Part shown: positions 33,790-41,961 of the stretch, one piece after another
Layout: every line of letters starts with the position of its first letter
Position numbering within the stretch: the first letter of the stretch is position 1
Notes under the pieces: model-generated
Databases searched by the model: none
What the model was told of the DNA's origin: nothing
Seen by the model: only the letters and a program-made list of their open reading frames with translations
DNA from: CAWUFC02 sp963921335
Lineage (GTDB): Bacteria > Pseudomonadota > Gammaproteobacteria > Pseudomonadales > Halieaceae
Assembly (NCBI GenBank): GCA_963921335.3
Contig: CAWUFC020000001.1
Location: 744,001 to 808,000, forward strand
DNA: 64,000 bases
Direction: 5' to 3'
Made by a program: the position numbers and the translations under genes

Positions 33790-34346
33790 TGCGCACCCTC
33801 ACCCTTGTTTTGTTGGTTACCCTGGCGGCGTGTGCCGGCGATCCGGTTAAACCGCCCAGCCAGTATTTACTGCGTGCCTCCCTGATGAGTGGTGAGAGCA
33901 CCAGCACCACGGCTGCTTCTATTCAGTTGCAAACCGTATCGGTGGCGGCCTATCTCGATCAGCCCGGCCTGGTGCTGGAAACCGGCCCCGGTGAAATGCA
34001 TGCAGCCCGCACCCATCAATGGGCGGAGCCATTGCGCCTGAGCATTCCAAGGTTACTGGCTAATGATTTGAGTAAGGCTCTCGATCAGCCAGTCGGCCTC
34101 GATATTGCGGCTGACGATGCGCGGCGTATTTCAGTTCACATTGATGAGTTGCATGGCACCAGCAGTGGCCGTGCTCGACTGGTGGCGTATTGGAAGATTG
34201 AGCAAGCCGGTGAGTTGCAGCTCAGCGGCCGTTTTGTAGAGGAACAGGATCTGGCCCGTGACGGCTATGGCTCGCTGGTAGCGGCACAACAACAACTGCT
34301 GCGGCAGTTGGCGACAAGCATCGCCGCGGCCCTCGCTGAGGACTGA
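33789..34346 (+). CDS. pqiC: PqiC-type outer-membrane auxiliary lipoprotein
   Basis: This 185-residue lipoprotein has lipobox VTLAACA right at the start and a beta-rich domain with IQLQTVSVAAYLDQPGLVLE, typical of the PqiC/DUF330 family. That family anchors the PqiB needle at the outer membrane. The ATG overlaps the pqiB stop (TGATG). The next gene, a NUDIX hydrolase, overlaps its stop in the same way, so the lipid-transport operon and that hydrolase are one translational chain. Confidence 0.88.
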   Translation: MRTLTLVLLVTLAACAGDPVKPPSQYLLRASLMSGESTSTTAASIQLQTVSVAAYLDQPGLVLETGPGEMHAARTHQWAEPLRLSIPRLLANDLSKALDQPVGLDIAADDARRISVHIDELHGTSSGRARLVAYWKIEQAGELQLSGRFVEEQDLARDGYGSLVAAQQQLLRQLATSIAAALAED

Positions 34347-34927
34347 TGTCCTATTGCCGCAATTGTGGCGCCGCTCTGGCAGCAGAGATAGATCCTGCTC
34401 GTCAGGGCGAGCGACTGCGCTGCCATCAATGCAACAGCTGGTGGGCAGACCACCCCTCCGTGATGCTCACCTGCTTTATCGCCTGCGGGCGCAAGTTACT
34501 TTGGATTCAGCGCAAGCTGGATCCTCGCAGTGGGTTTTGGGCCATCCCGGGTGGATTCATGGAGGCAGGAGAATCACTGGCCGAAGGGGCTGCCCGAGAG
34601 CTGTGGGAGGAAACCGGCATCGTTATCGCACCGGAGCAGCTTGAGTTTTACATGACCGGTACGATCACTTTTATTAACCAGGTCTATGTGGCGTTTCGCG
34701 CCGAGGTGGAAAGTGAGGAGTGCCAGCCGGGTTCTGAAGCCATTGCCGCGGCATTTTACTCACGCGAGCAGTGTCCCTGGGATCAGGTGGCCTATCCGGA
34801 AGTGAATGATTCGATCAGGCGCGCCTATGATGACCTGGAGCAGCGCCGATATGGCAATTACCAGGGTGAAATGACCGAAGAGATTTACCGGCTGGATCCG
34901 GTAGACACCGGCCCGCTGCGGCGGTAG
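34346..34927 (+). CDS. NUDIX hydrolase with N-terminal zinc ribbon
   Basis: This 193-residue protein starts with CRNCGAAL and LRCHQCNSW (four Cys, zinc ribbon). The Nudix box GGFMEAGESLAEGAARELWEE (shortened) then places the catalytic Glu cluster at about residues 70-92. Zinc-ribbon Nudix proteins include NADH pyrophosphatase relatives; the substrate is unclear. It ends 43 bases inside the convergent DUF1579-like gene. The overlap with pqiC suggests operon membership rather than a shared function. Confidence 0.87.
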   Translation: MSYCRNCGAALAAEIDPARQGERLRCHQCNSWWADHPSVMLTCFIACGRKLLWIQRKLDPRSGFWAIPGGFMEAGESLAEGAARELWEETGIVIAPEQLEFYMTGTITFINQVYVAFRAEVESEECQPGSEAIAAAFYSREQCPWDQVAYPEVNDSIRRAYDDLEQRRYGNYQGEMTEEIYRLDPVDTGPLRR

Positions 34928-35424
34928 TAGCCGTCGAACCAGGTCTTCCATTCACCGTCGCTGTTCTGTTCTTCGAACCACTGCCTGACCCGGCCATCTT
35001 CAAGAGGCGTCCAGCTCCCCCGGAAGGGTGCGCGGCGCTGGTCTGCCAGGTAAAAAATATGCCCTTCCAGCACCATGCTGTCGCCTCCAAGTCCGCCCTT
35101 GATGCGGATAATTGAGGCACCGGAGTCGACCCACATCTGGTGCCAGCTTTGATCTGATGGGTCGTAAAAGTTGATACTGCTGCCGCTACTGCCGCTGGCT
35201 CCCTGCCAGTTCTCCCGCAGCACACAGCCGCGATCGCTGATCTCGATCAGGTTGTCGCCATAATGGGTATCGCCGTCTGCACTTTCCACGCGCCATTGGC
35301 CAGCCCAGAAATCAAACTGGCGATGTTCCGCAACCTCCATGCAGGAATAGGAGGCGGGTGTCTGGCCCCAGACTGACAGTGGTAGCAGGCTGCTCATCAG
35401 GAATGCCGTTATGCGCTTAAACAT
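34885..35424 (-). CDS. Exported DUF1579-like protein
   Basis: This 179-residue protein has a signal peptide (MFKRITAFLMSSLLPLSVWG) and then a lipocalin-like beta domain, with RQFDFWAGQWRV at the front and WTPLEDGRVRQWFEEQ later, as in DUF1579 proteins. Function is unknown. The ATG at 35424 lies one base after the reconstructed stop of the DUF924 gene (35426-35428), so the two were probably one operon. Its 3' end overlaps the convergent NUDIX gene by 43 bases. Confidence 0.75.
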   Translation of the reverse strand: MFKRITAFLMSSLLPLSVWGQTPASYSCMEVAEHRQFDFWAGQWRVESADGDTHYGDNLIEISDRGCVLRENWQGASGSSGSSINFYDPSDQSWHQMWVDSGASIIRIKGGLGGDSMVLEGHIFYLADQRRAPFRGSWTPLEDGRVRQWFEEQNSDGEWKTWFDGYYRRSGPVSTGSSR

Positions 35425-35425
35425 G

Positions 35426-36030
35426 TTAAAAACCTCCGTGCTGTTCCAGGTGTGCGAGTTCCTCCGCAGTGGAGGCTCTGCCCAGGATTTGGTTGCGGTG
35501 AGGGAAGCGCCCAAAGCGCTCTATGACATCCAGGTGGGCACGCATGTAGCGGCGAAACCCTCCACCTCTGCAGCTGCCCCGTTGGGGCAGTCCTCAAGCA
35601 GGCGGTCAAAATGGGCGACGCCGGCAATCTGGTCATCCAGGTTCTCACTGTGCTCAAAAGGTAGGTAAAGGAACACGCGGTGAATTGTGGGCATGGTGGT
35701 GTCGTTGCCCTTACTGACGATTTGTTTTGCTGTACTCAGGGCGATGTCGTCACCGGCAAAGGCCTGTGGCGTGCCTCGGTATATATTTCGAGTGAACTGG
35801 TCGAGTAACAGCACCAGGGCCAGCGCACCGTTGGGCAGCTCTGTCCAGTGGTTCAGGTTTCCCGCCAGCGCCAGTTTGACCGTCGGCTTAAACTGCTCAC
35901 GGATCGCCTGGTCGATCTCGTCGCTGGAGGTGAACCACAGCTGTGACTGGCTCTGGTGGCAGAGACCTGCGCGGTCTAGCTCCCCGAACCAGAAATCCAG
36001 AATGGCTTTTATACTGGCCTGATCATCCAT
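35426..36030 (-). pseudogene. DUF924 family gene with a single-base frameshift
   Basis: The 169-residue open frame begins MDDQASIKAILDFWFGEL and contains FTRNIYRGTPQAFAGD and FLYLPFEHSE, all DUF924 hallmarks. It then ends prematurely (VEGFAATCVPTWMS). In the next frame the family C-terminus is intact: RRYMRAHLDVIERFGRFPHR followed by NQILGRASTAEELAHLEQ, stopping at 35426. One missing base near 35551-35557 explains the switch, and 605 bases plus one is divisible by three. It may be a true mutation or a sequencing error. The intact protein would be about 201 residues. Confidence 0.85.
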
Positions 36031-36066
36031 GTGATAAGGTTAGCCCCTTTTTTCGAGGTGACTCAA

Positions 36067-36699
36067 ATGGCAATAAAATCTCCGGCAGATCTGGACAGCG
36101 ACGAACTCAAGGTGAGCTATGGTTTTGGTCTGCAGTTCGGCGACCAGCTACTGCGAAATCAGTTCGAGGGCATGGACCTGGAGGCTGTCATCGCAGGTAT
36201 TACCCATTGGTACGAGCATCAGGAAGCGCTGCTGGCCGATGAGGATATCAATCCAAGCTTCCAGCGCATCCAGGAAAAACAGAAAGCAGCTGCAGCCGAA
36301 GCAGCGGGCCAGCGCGCTCAGCTGGCGGATGAGTTTCTGCGCACCAACGCCGAGCGCGAGGATGTGACGGTGACAGATAGCGGTTTGCAGTATGAAGTAT
36401 TGGAGTCCGGTGAGGGCGACAGTCCACAGCTGACCGATACCGTGGTGACTCACTATCACGGCACCTTTGTCGATGGTGCGGTGTTTGACAGCTCGGTAGA
36501 GCGCGGTGAGCCGGCCCAGTTTGGCGTCAATCAGGTGATCCCGGGTTGGACCGAAGCGCTGCAAATGATGAAGCCCGGTGACAAATGGCGCATCACCTGC
36601 CCACCTCATCTTGCCTATGGCGAGCAGGGTGCAGGTAATGCGATACCGCCGAATACCTCCCTGGTGTTTGAGATTCACCTGATCAACGTGCTCGACTAA
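36067..36699 (+). CDS. FKBP-type peptidyl-prolyl isomerase
   Basis: This 210-residue protein has an N-terminal helical FKBP_N domain (LKVSYGFGLQFGDQLL, then EAAGQRAQLADEFLRTNA) and a C-terminal FKBP domain. The latter has VVTHYHGTFVDGAVFDSS, FGVNQVIPGWTEAL and CPPHLAYGEQGAG, and should isomerise proline peptide bonds. No signal peptide is seen, so it resembles cytoplasmic FklB. ATG at 36067 is chosen for its GAGGTGA ribosome site. A longer frame upstream starts within the DUF924 promoter. Confidence 0.9.
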   Translation: MAIKSPADLDSDELKVSYGFGLQFGDQLLRNQFEGMDLEAVIAGITHWYEHQEALLADEDINPSFQRIQEKQKAAAAEAAGQRAQLADEFLRTNAEREDVTVTDSGLQYEVLESGEGDSPQLTDTVVTHYHGTFVDGAVFDSSVERGEPAQFGVNQVIPGWTEALQMMKPGDKWRITCPPHLAYGEQGAGNAIPPNTSLVFEIHLINVLD

Positions 36700-36719
36700 C
36701 AGCAGCGCGGAGCGTCGAG

Positions 36720-37883
36720 ATGTCAGCCAATATCAACCTGCCGAGAATTCTGCGAGTCGGCGCTGGTGCCAGCGGTGAGCTGGCGGCCACACTGCGGGAG
36801 TTGGGCGTTCAGTGTCCATTACTGGTGACCGATCCGTTTATGGTCAGTCAGGGTTATGCCGGGCGCCTGGAATCGCAATTGCGCGATGCGGGTATCAGCT
36901 ACGGATTGTTTGCCGAATCGGTGCCGGACCCTACCACTGATTCGGTGCAGTCCGCTCTGTCGGTGTTGGCGAGCGGTGCGCACGATGCCGTGATTGCGCT
37001 CGGGGGCGGTAGTTCTATCGACACGGCCAAGGCAGTGGCGGTGATGGCCGAGCGCGATGGACCTATGCGGGAGTACAAAGTACCTGCCGTACTGGATAGC
37101 GGACTACCCATCATTGCCGTGCCCACAACCGCAGGGACGGGGTCCGAGGCGACCCGGGTTGTGGTGATCACCGATACTGAAACCCAGGAAAAAATGCTCT
37201 GTATGGGGCTGGGTCTCATGCCGGTGGCGGCGCTGGTGGATTACGAGTTAACCCTAAGCATGCCTTACCGGCTGACTGCGGATACGGGAATTGACAGCCT
37301 CTGCCATGCGCTGGAAGCCTACGTGAGTCGCAAATCCAATCCTTTCACCGACAGCATAGCCCTGCAGGCCATGCGCAGTATCAGTGCCAATATTCGCACC
37401 GCTTGCGCAGAACCGGAGAACCGGCAGGCACGCGAAGCCATGATGCTGGCAGCCACTCAGGGCGGCATCGCCTTTTCCAACGCGTCGGTCACCCTGATTC
37501 ACGGTATGAGCCGCCCGGTGGGCGCGCACTATCACGTACCCCATGGGCTGAGTAATGCCATGTTGCTTCCTGAAGTGACCGCCTGGTCGGTGGAGGCCGC
37601 GCCCGTGCGATATGCCGAAGCAGCTCGAGTGATGGGCCTGGCCACTAAAGGCGAGAGTGATGAGGTTGCATTGCAGAAACTGTTGGACGGTTTGCGCCAG
37701 CTGAATCGGGACCTGCAGGTGCCCACACCCGCCAGTTATGGCATTGATGAAGCGGCCTGGTTTGGCTCGCTGGAGCTGATGGCGGAGCAGGCGCTGGCTT
37801 CCGGTTCGCCCACGAACAATCCGCGCGTTCCCCAAGCCTCTGAAATCGTTGATCTTTATAAACGGGTGTGGAATCCCGCCTGA
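36720..37883 (+). CDS. Iron-containing alcohol dehydrogenase family protein
   Basis: This 387-residue group III dehydrogenase has the nucleotide-binding GGGSSIDTAKAVAV. Its metal-binding residues sit in SLCHALEAYVSRKSNPF, HGMSRPVGAHYHVPHG and the D of TADTGIDSL. These enzymes use Fe2+ (or Zn2+) and NAD(P) to interconvert alcohols and aldehydes; the substrate cannot be assigned. It follows the isomerase gene by 20 bases on the same strand. Confidence 0.9.
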   Translation: MSANINLPRILRVGAGASGELAATLRELGVQCPLLVTDPFMVSQGYAGRLESQLRDAGISYGLFAESVPDPTTDSVQSALSVLASGAHDAVIALGGGSSIDTAKAVAVMAERDGPMREYKVPAVLDSGLPIIAVPTTAGTGSEATRVVVITDTETQEKMLCMGLGLMPVAALVDYELTLSMPYRLTADTGIDSLCHALEAYVSRKSNPFTDSIALQAMRSISANIRTACAEPENRQAREAMMLAATQGGIAFSNASVTLIHGMSRPVGAHYHVPHGLSNAMLLPEVTAWSVEAAPVRYAEAARVMGLATKGESDEVALQKLLDGLRQLNRDLQVPTPASYGIDEAAWFGSLELMAEQALASGSPTNNPRVPQASEIVDLYKRVWNPA

Positions 37884-37926
37884 TAGAGCTTTAGAATCCT
37901 AAGCCCCTTTTAGCGAGATCGGGCCG

Positions 37927-38727
37927 ATGCGAAGAGTCGTTTTTAACCAGAAAGGCGGTGTGGGTAAGACCAGCATCACCTGTAACCTGGCCGCTATCGG
38001 TGCCGCCATGGGTCTCAAAACACTGGTCATTGACCTTGATGTGCAGGGCAATACCACCCACTACCTGGTAGGTGAAATTGATGCCGACGCCTTCCCGGCG
38101 GAAGCCCAGGGGGTGGCCGGTTTGTTCAAGCAAACGGTTGGCTCGCGCAAGATGGCCCAGAACCCCGACTCTTTCGTTTGGGAAACACCTTACGAAAACC
38201 TTTACCTGATGCCCTCCAGCCCGGCCCTGACCCATATGGAAAAGGAGCTGGAGTCGCGCTACAAAATTTACAAGCTGCGCGACGCCCTGGATAAGCTGGC
38301 CGACGAGTACGATCGCATTTATATCGACACGCCACCCAACTTCAACTTTTACAGTAAGTCAGCCCTCATTGCCGCGCACAGTCTGTTGATTCCCTTCGAC
38401 TGCGACAGCTTTGCGCGCCAGTCGCTGTACAGCCTGATGGACAATATCAGCGAACTGCAGGAAGACCATAACCCGGACCTGAGCCTGGAAGGGGTAGTGA
38501 TCAACCAGTTCAATCCCCAGGCCAACCTGCCCGCCGAGTTGGTGGCGGAGCTTGAAGACGAGGGGTTTCCTGTGTTCTCCACCTACCTGAATACCTCAGT
38601 TAAAATGAAAGAGTCTCACCGCGAGCATCGCCCACTGATTGATATGGCACCCAGCCATAAGTTGACCGGTCAGTATCTGGAGCTGCACGCTGAACTGGAG
38701 GCTACTGCCGCTCAAGTCGCTGCATGA
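37927..38727 (+). CDS. Orphan ParA-family ATPase
   Basis: This 266-residue protein begins with the deviant Walker A FNQKGGVGKTSITCNLA and has LVIDLDVQGNTTHYL (Walker A') and YIDTPPNFNFYSK (switch). It belongs to the ParA/MinD-like ATPases that position cargo by DNA or membrane gradients. No parB or parS-like partner is adjacent; the next gene, a symporter, overlaps its stop by four bases. It is probably not the chromosomal ParA, which normally sits with parB and the gid genes. Confidence 0.88.
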   Translation: MRRVVFNQKGGVGKTSITCNLAAIGAAMGLKTLVIDLDVQGNTTHYLVGEIDADAFPAEAQGVAGLFKQTVGSRKMAQNPDSFVWETPYENLYLMPSSPALTHMEKELESRYKIYKLRDALDKLADEYDRIYIDTPPNFNFYSKSALIAAHSLLIPFDCDSFARQSLYSLMDNISELQEDHNPDLSLEGVVINQFNPQANLPAELVAELEDEGFPVFSTYLNTSVKMKESHREHRPLIDMAPSHKLTGQYLELHAELEATAAQVAA

Positions 38728-40145
38728 GTGACACGGCTCTGCTCGGGGGCGGCGGACTCGCCGCTGTCGCACTCTACCTCTGTTCGCTGCTACTGATCGG
38801 CTGGTTCGCTAACCGCCAACGCACTGATGACAGCGCTCGCGACTACTATCTGGCGGGCGGCTCGCTGGGCGTGTTCAGCCTGTTTTTTACCCTTTACGCG
38901 ACACAGTACAGCGGCAACACCCTGCTGGCGCTGCCGGGCAAAAGCTATCGCAACGGATTTGAGGGGCTGGCCATTATGTTTGCTGTGATGGCTATCGTTG
39001 CGGTGTATGCCTTGTTTGCGCCGCGCCTGAATGCGCTGGCGCGGGAACATCGTTTCATTACCGTGGCCGATTTTTTGAAATGGCGGTACGACAGCGCGGT
39101 GCTCGTGCGATTGTTCAACCTGGTCTTTTTGATCACCTTGTTGAGCTATGCCCTGGGTAACTTCAAAGCCATTGGCTTACTTTTGGAGACCGCCACCGGT
39201 GGTATGGTCAGCTTTCCCGTGGCCATCATCGGCATGGCGCTGATCATGGGTGTCTACGAAAGCCTGGGTGGCATGCGCGGAGTCGTGTGGACCGACGTGC
39301 TACAGGGGATATTGTTGCTGGGCGGCTGTTTGCTGATCTTTGCAGCCGTGTCTGCCTATAGTCCGGAGAACAGCGTCACGCGCTTTTCTGGCCTGAGCCG
39401 GGAACTGGGCCTCTATTTCACCGAAGACATCCGCTGGCTGGATTTCGTCGCCCTGATTATTGTTGTGGCCTTTGGTGCGGCGGTCTATCCCCAGGCCATT
39501 CAGCGCGTCTATGCGGCGCGCAGCCCTGATACCTTGCGCAAGTCATACCGATTTATGGTGCTGATGCCACTGATTACGACGTTTCCCATGATCCTGGTGG
39601 GCATGAGTGTCGCCGAGTGGCAGCCCGGCCTGGCGGAAGGCGAGAGTGAGCAGGTAGTGATTCTGGCGATTTCCCGAGTGGCGGAGCAAACACCGGTGTT
39701 GTCGGGCTTGCTGATCTTGTGCCTGGCGGCGGCACTGGCTGCGATTATGTCGACCATCGATTCGGCCCTGTTGAGCCTGGGTTCAATCGTGACCAGCGAC
39801 TGGCTGGGTCAGCGCGATTCGCGGCGCGCGGGTCGCATTACCACCTGGCTGTTGATGCTGTTGCTGGCCCTGCTGGCTATTGTGCTGCCCCAGACGATCT
39901 GGGCGCTGATGGTGTTCAAGTTTGAGCTGCTGGTGCAGCTTGCACCTGGGATTATCCTGGGAGTGCGCTGGAAGCTGCTGCAGGCGCCGGCGGTGGTCGC
40001 TGGCATGCTGGTGGGTGTGGCACTGGTGTTTATGAATCAATTGTTGCCTGATCAGCCGCTTGGCCAGCTCAGCGGGCTGGCGGGTTTGATACTCAATCTG
40101 TTTGTCGCCCTGTTGTGGCCGCGAAGGCTGCCCGCCAATGACTAG
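38724..40145 (+). CDS. Sodium:solute symporter family transporter
   Basis: This 473-residue integral membrane protein has about 13 hydrophobic segments and SSS-family signatures (DYYLAGGSLGVFSLFFTLYA, VVWTDVLQGILLLGG, AALAAIMSTIDSALLSLGS). It should import an organic solute with Na+ down-gradient; the substrate is not predictable. Start overlaps the ParA stop (ATGA), and its end overlaps the chorismate mutase gene by eight bases, making a three-gene chain of unrelated-looking functions. Confidence 0.88.
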   Translation: MSDTALLGGGGLAAVALYLCSLLLIGWFANRQRTDDSARDYYLAGGSLGVFSLFFTLYATQYSGNTLLALPGKSYRNGFEGLAIMFAVMAIVAVYALFAPRLNALAREHRFITVADFLKWRYDSAVLVRLFNLVFLITLLSYALGNFKAIGLLLETATGGMVSFPVAIIGMALIMGVYESLGGMRGVVWTDVLQGILLLGGCLLIFAAVSAYSPENSVTRFSGLSRELGLYFTEDIRWLDFVALIIVVAFGAAVYPQAIQRVYAARSPDTLRKSYRFMVLMPLITTFPMILVGMSVAEWQPGLAEGESEQVVILAISRVAEQTPVLSGLLILCLAAALAAIMSTIDSALLSLGSIVTSDWLGQRDSRRAGRITTWLLMLLLALLAIVLPQTIWALMVFKFELLVQLAPGIILGVRWKLLQAPAVVAGMLVGVALVFMNQLLPDQPLGQLSGLAGLILNLFVALLWPRRLPAND

Positions 40146-40632
40146 AGGTCTTCTGTTCATACTGGGTTTTCTGCCCGGGCTAGCCTTGGCCTGTCAGCCA
40201 CAGCAACTGTTTGATCTGATGCAGCAACGTCTTGGTTACATGCCTGTGGTCGCGGCCAATAAGCAGGAGGCCGGCCGACCCATTGAAGACCTCGCCCGGG
40301 AGGATCTGGTGTTGCAACGCTCGCTTGAGAAAGCGATTGCCCTGGGATTGGCCAGTGCCGATGCCGAACAATTTATTCGGGGTCAGATCACGGCGGCTAA
40401 ACAGGTGCAGCAACGCCATGCGATTCCGGGTACCTTAAGCCTGGCGCAGATCAGGGAGCAGCTGCTGGCACTTGGCGATCAGCAATTGCAGCAGCTGCAC
40501 TGCCTTAGGCAGACGGGTTGGTCGGCTGCGGCGGCGGATTGGCCAGTGTTTCGGCAATCTTTCCCCGATGAACTGCTGGACGCGAAGCAGCTGCGCCAGC
40601 TGTTTTTGGCCCTGCCTGCCTCTCCGCTATAA
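40138..40632 (+). CDS. Periplasmic chorismate mutase (AroQ gamma class)
   Basis: This 164-residue protein has a signal peptide (MTRGLLFILGFLPGLALA) and an all-helical chorismate mutase domain. The AroQ pattern is clear: LFDLMQQRLGYMPVVAANKQ, then PIEDLAREDLVLQRSLEKA and FIRGQITAAKQVQQRH, with the active-site Arg, Lys, Asp and Glu in expected places. It converts chorismate to prephenate, here outside the cytoplasm, as in the secreted *AroQ enzymes. The ATG at 40138 overlaps the symporter's end; a longer frame is a shadow of that gene. Confidence 0.85.
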   Translation: MTRGLLFILGFLPGLALACQPQQLFDLMQQRLGYMPVVAANKQEAGRPIEDLAREDLVLQRSLEKAIALGLASADAEQFIRGQITAAKQVQQRHAIPGTLSLAQIREQLLALGDQQLQQLHCLRQTGWSAAAADWPVFRQSFPDELLDAKQLRQLFLALPASPL

Positions 40633-40713
40633 CCATATAAAAAGTGGTTATTTGTCTGCTGTGTGCAGATGGCATAAGCTTGCTCGCCCTTTTCGAGCAA
40701 CGGCGCAAGCACA

Positions 40714-41340
40714 GTGGATTTGGACTTTGACGCAATCAACGCACAACTTCGGGACGCGAGCCCTGAAGAGGTGGTGCGGTGGGCGCTGTCTTTGGACAAG
40801 CGGGTCATTTCCACCACCAGCTTCGGCAAGAATGCCGCCGTGATGCTGCATTTGGTCAGCGAAGTGGACAGCAGTGTGCCCACTATCTGGGTCGATACCG
40901 GCTATAACTTGCGCGACACCTACATTGTGGCTGAGCGGCTGATTAAGCGTCTCAACCTGAATATGCACGTTTACTCGCCGGAAATGACCTCAGAGCGGCG
41001 CAATGCCATCATGGGCGGTGTGCCGACTATTCAGGATGAGGAACTGCATCAGGAGTTCACCCGCCAGGTGAAACTGGATCCTTTCTCCCGCGCGCTGGCA
41101 GACCTCAAGCCCGAGGTGTGGCTGACGGGTATTCGCAAAGAGGAAACCGAGCACCGCCAGGGGCTCGATATCGTGTCCATGGATGCTCGCGGCATCATCA
41201 AGGTGGCGCCGATTTTCTACTGGTCAGAAGATGATGTTGAGGCCTATATGCAGGCCCACGAATTGCCGACCTGCAAGCATTACTTTGATCCCACCAAGGT
41301 GCATGACGGCCGCGAGTGCGGTTTGCATACGGCTGCGTAA
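40714..41340 (+). CDS. cysH: Phosphoadenylyl-sulfate (PAPS) reductase
   Basis: This 208-residue protein has the PP-loop-like STTSFGKNAAVMLHL, the substrate region WVDTGYNLRDTYIV, and the C-terminal catalytic motif RECGLH. Lack of two extra CC/CxxC cysteine pairs indicates the thioredoxin-dependent PAPS type rather than the Fe-S APS type. It reduces activated sulfate to sulfite in assimilation. It is shorter than the roughly 244-residue E. coli enzyme and starts at GTG (40714). No other cys genes are adjacent. Confidence 0.88.
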   Translation: MDLDFDAINAQLRDASPEEVVRWALSLDKRVISTTSFGKNAAVMLHLVSEVDSSVPTIWVDTGYNLRDTYIVAERLIKRLNLNMHVYSPEMTSERRNAIMGGVPTIQDEELHQEFTRQVKLDPFSRALADLKPEVWLTGIRKEETEHRQGLDIVSMDARGIIKVAPIFYWSEDDVEAYMQAHELPTCKHYFDPTKVHDGRECGLHTAA

Positions 41341-41383
41341 AATCATCACTGTGTAGCACCTGTCCGCTCTACCCGACGAAACG

Positions 41384-41504
41384 GGAGTTGGATTCGCTCC
41401 GTTTGCGGCGGCTGCGGAACTCGACCGTTTTTCGCTGCGCGAAAAGCCGGGACTCAAACAGTCCTCGCCGTAACCCGCAAACGGCTTGAATCCAAAGCAA
41501 CTCC
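41384..41504. repeat. Structured repeat, copy 1 (two-hairpin core inside an inverted repeat)
   Basis: A 121-base imperfect inverted repeat after cysH. Outer arms pair GGAGTTG (41384-41390) with CAACTCC, GGATTC with GAATCC, and CCGTTTGCGG (41399-41408) with CCGCAAACGG. Inside is a 58-base core (41411-41468) starting GCTGCGGAACTCGAC and ending AGTCCTCGC. It holds hairpin TTTTCGC-TGC-GCGAAAA and hairpin GGACT-CAAAC-AGTCC. The core recurs at 48812-48869 and, reversed, at 49017-49072. It could be a mobile or RNA element; no coding frame fits. Confidence 0.8.
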
Positions 41505-41556
41505 TTTATTGTTTCTTACGGGTCAGCGCACTGGTGCCGCCAGTGTGGGTTTAACT

Positions 41557-41630
41557 GGGGTCAGAGTCCGTCGGCGTGATGGCACTGGCGTGAGTGTTCG
41601 CAGATTTCTTTCGAAGGGGACTCTGACCCC
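41557..41630. repeat. GGGGTCAG palindrome, copy C (long loop)
   Basis: Arms of 13 bases (41557-41569, GGGGTCAGAGTCC, and 41618-41630) enclose a 48-base loop, longer than in copies A and B. It lies between the structured repeat and a terminator-like hairpin. The surrounding interval 41341-41961 has no large gene. A CACTGG/CCAGTG hairpin occurs just upstream at 41529-41545. Confidence 0.75.
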
Positions 41631-41642
41631 TTCAATAAGACA

Positions 41643-41676
41643 TAAAAAAGCCGACCGAGCTGACGCCGGGTCGGCA
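41643..41676 (-). terminator. Rho-independent terminator of the 43-residue gene
   Basis: On the minus strand a GCCGACC/GGTCGGC stem (41675-41669 with 41656-41650) is followed by a run of six T (the A-run at 41644-41649 on the plus strand). It lies 25 bases beyond the stop of the small minus-strand gene, which supports that gene being transcribed. Confidence 0.7.
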
Positions 41677-41700
41677 GGAGGCTTAGGCCCATGAAACTGT

Positions 41701-41832
41701 TCAGGGAGCGAAGAACGCGACTCCCACGGCCATACAGGCTGCGAAACCCATAAAGGCCAAAATAAAATTACGCAGACTCTTCATCGTCTGGATGTCTGCT
41801 TCGGTGTCTTCCGCCAGAATATGCTGTGTCAT
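41701..41832 (-). CDS. 43-residue single-pass membrane protein
   Basis: This short frame was found by reading the gap. It encodes MTQHILAEDTEADIQTMKSL, then RNFILAFMGFAACMAVGVAF and FAP-stop: an acidic N-terminus and one membrane helix. GGGAGAAG lies six bases before the ATG, and a good terminator follows the stop, so it looks like a true small gene. Function unknown; I recognise no family, and a charged-tail small membrane protein is the only safe description. Confidence 0.65.
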   Translation of the reverse strand: MTQHILAEDTEADIQTMKSLRNFILAFMGFAACMAVGVAFFAP

Positions 41833-41961
41833 CGTCTTCTCCCTACCTGTTTATCTAGTTATCAAGCTATGAGTACAGGCTAAAACAAGCGTCCATTTCC
41901 TGTTTTGATCCAGGTCAAGCCGGCGCTGTTTTGACTGATCCGGTGGGTCTATACTGTAGGA

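Noticed and set aside
41384..41504. Integron attC site
   Set aside because: It is an imperfect inverted repeat of suitable length, but no properly paired RYYYAAC and GTTRRRY ends are present and no integrase or cassette pattern is nearby.
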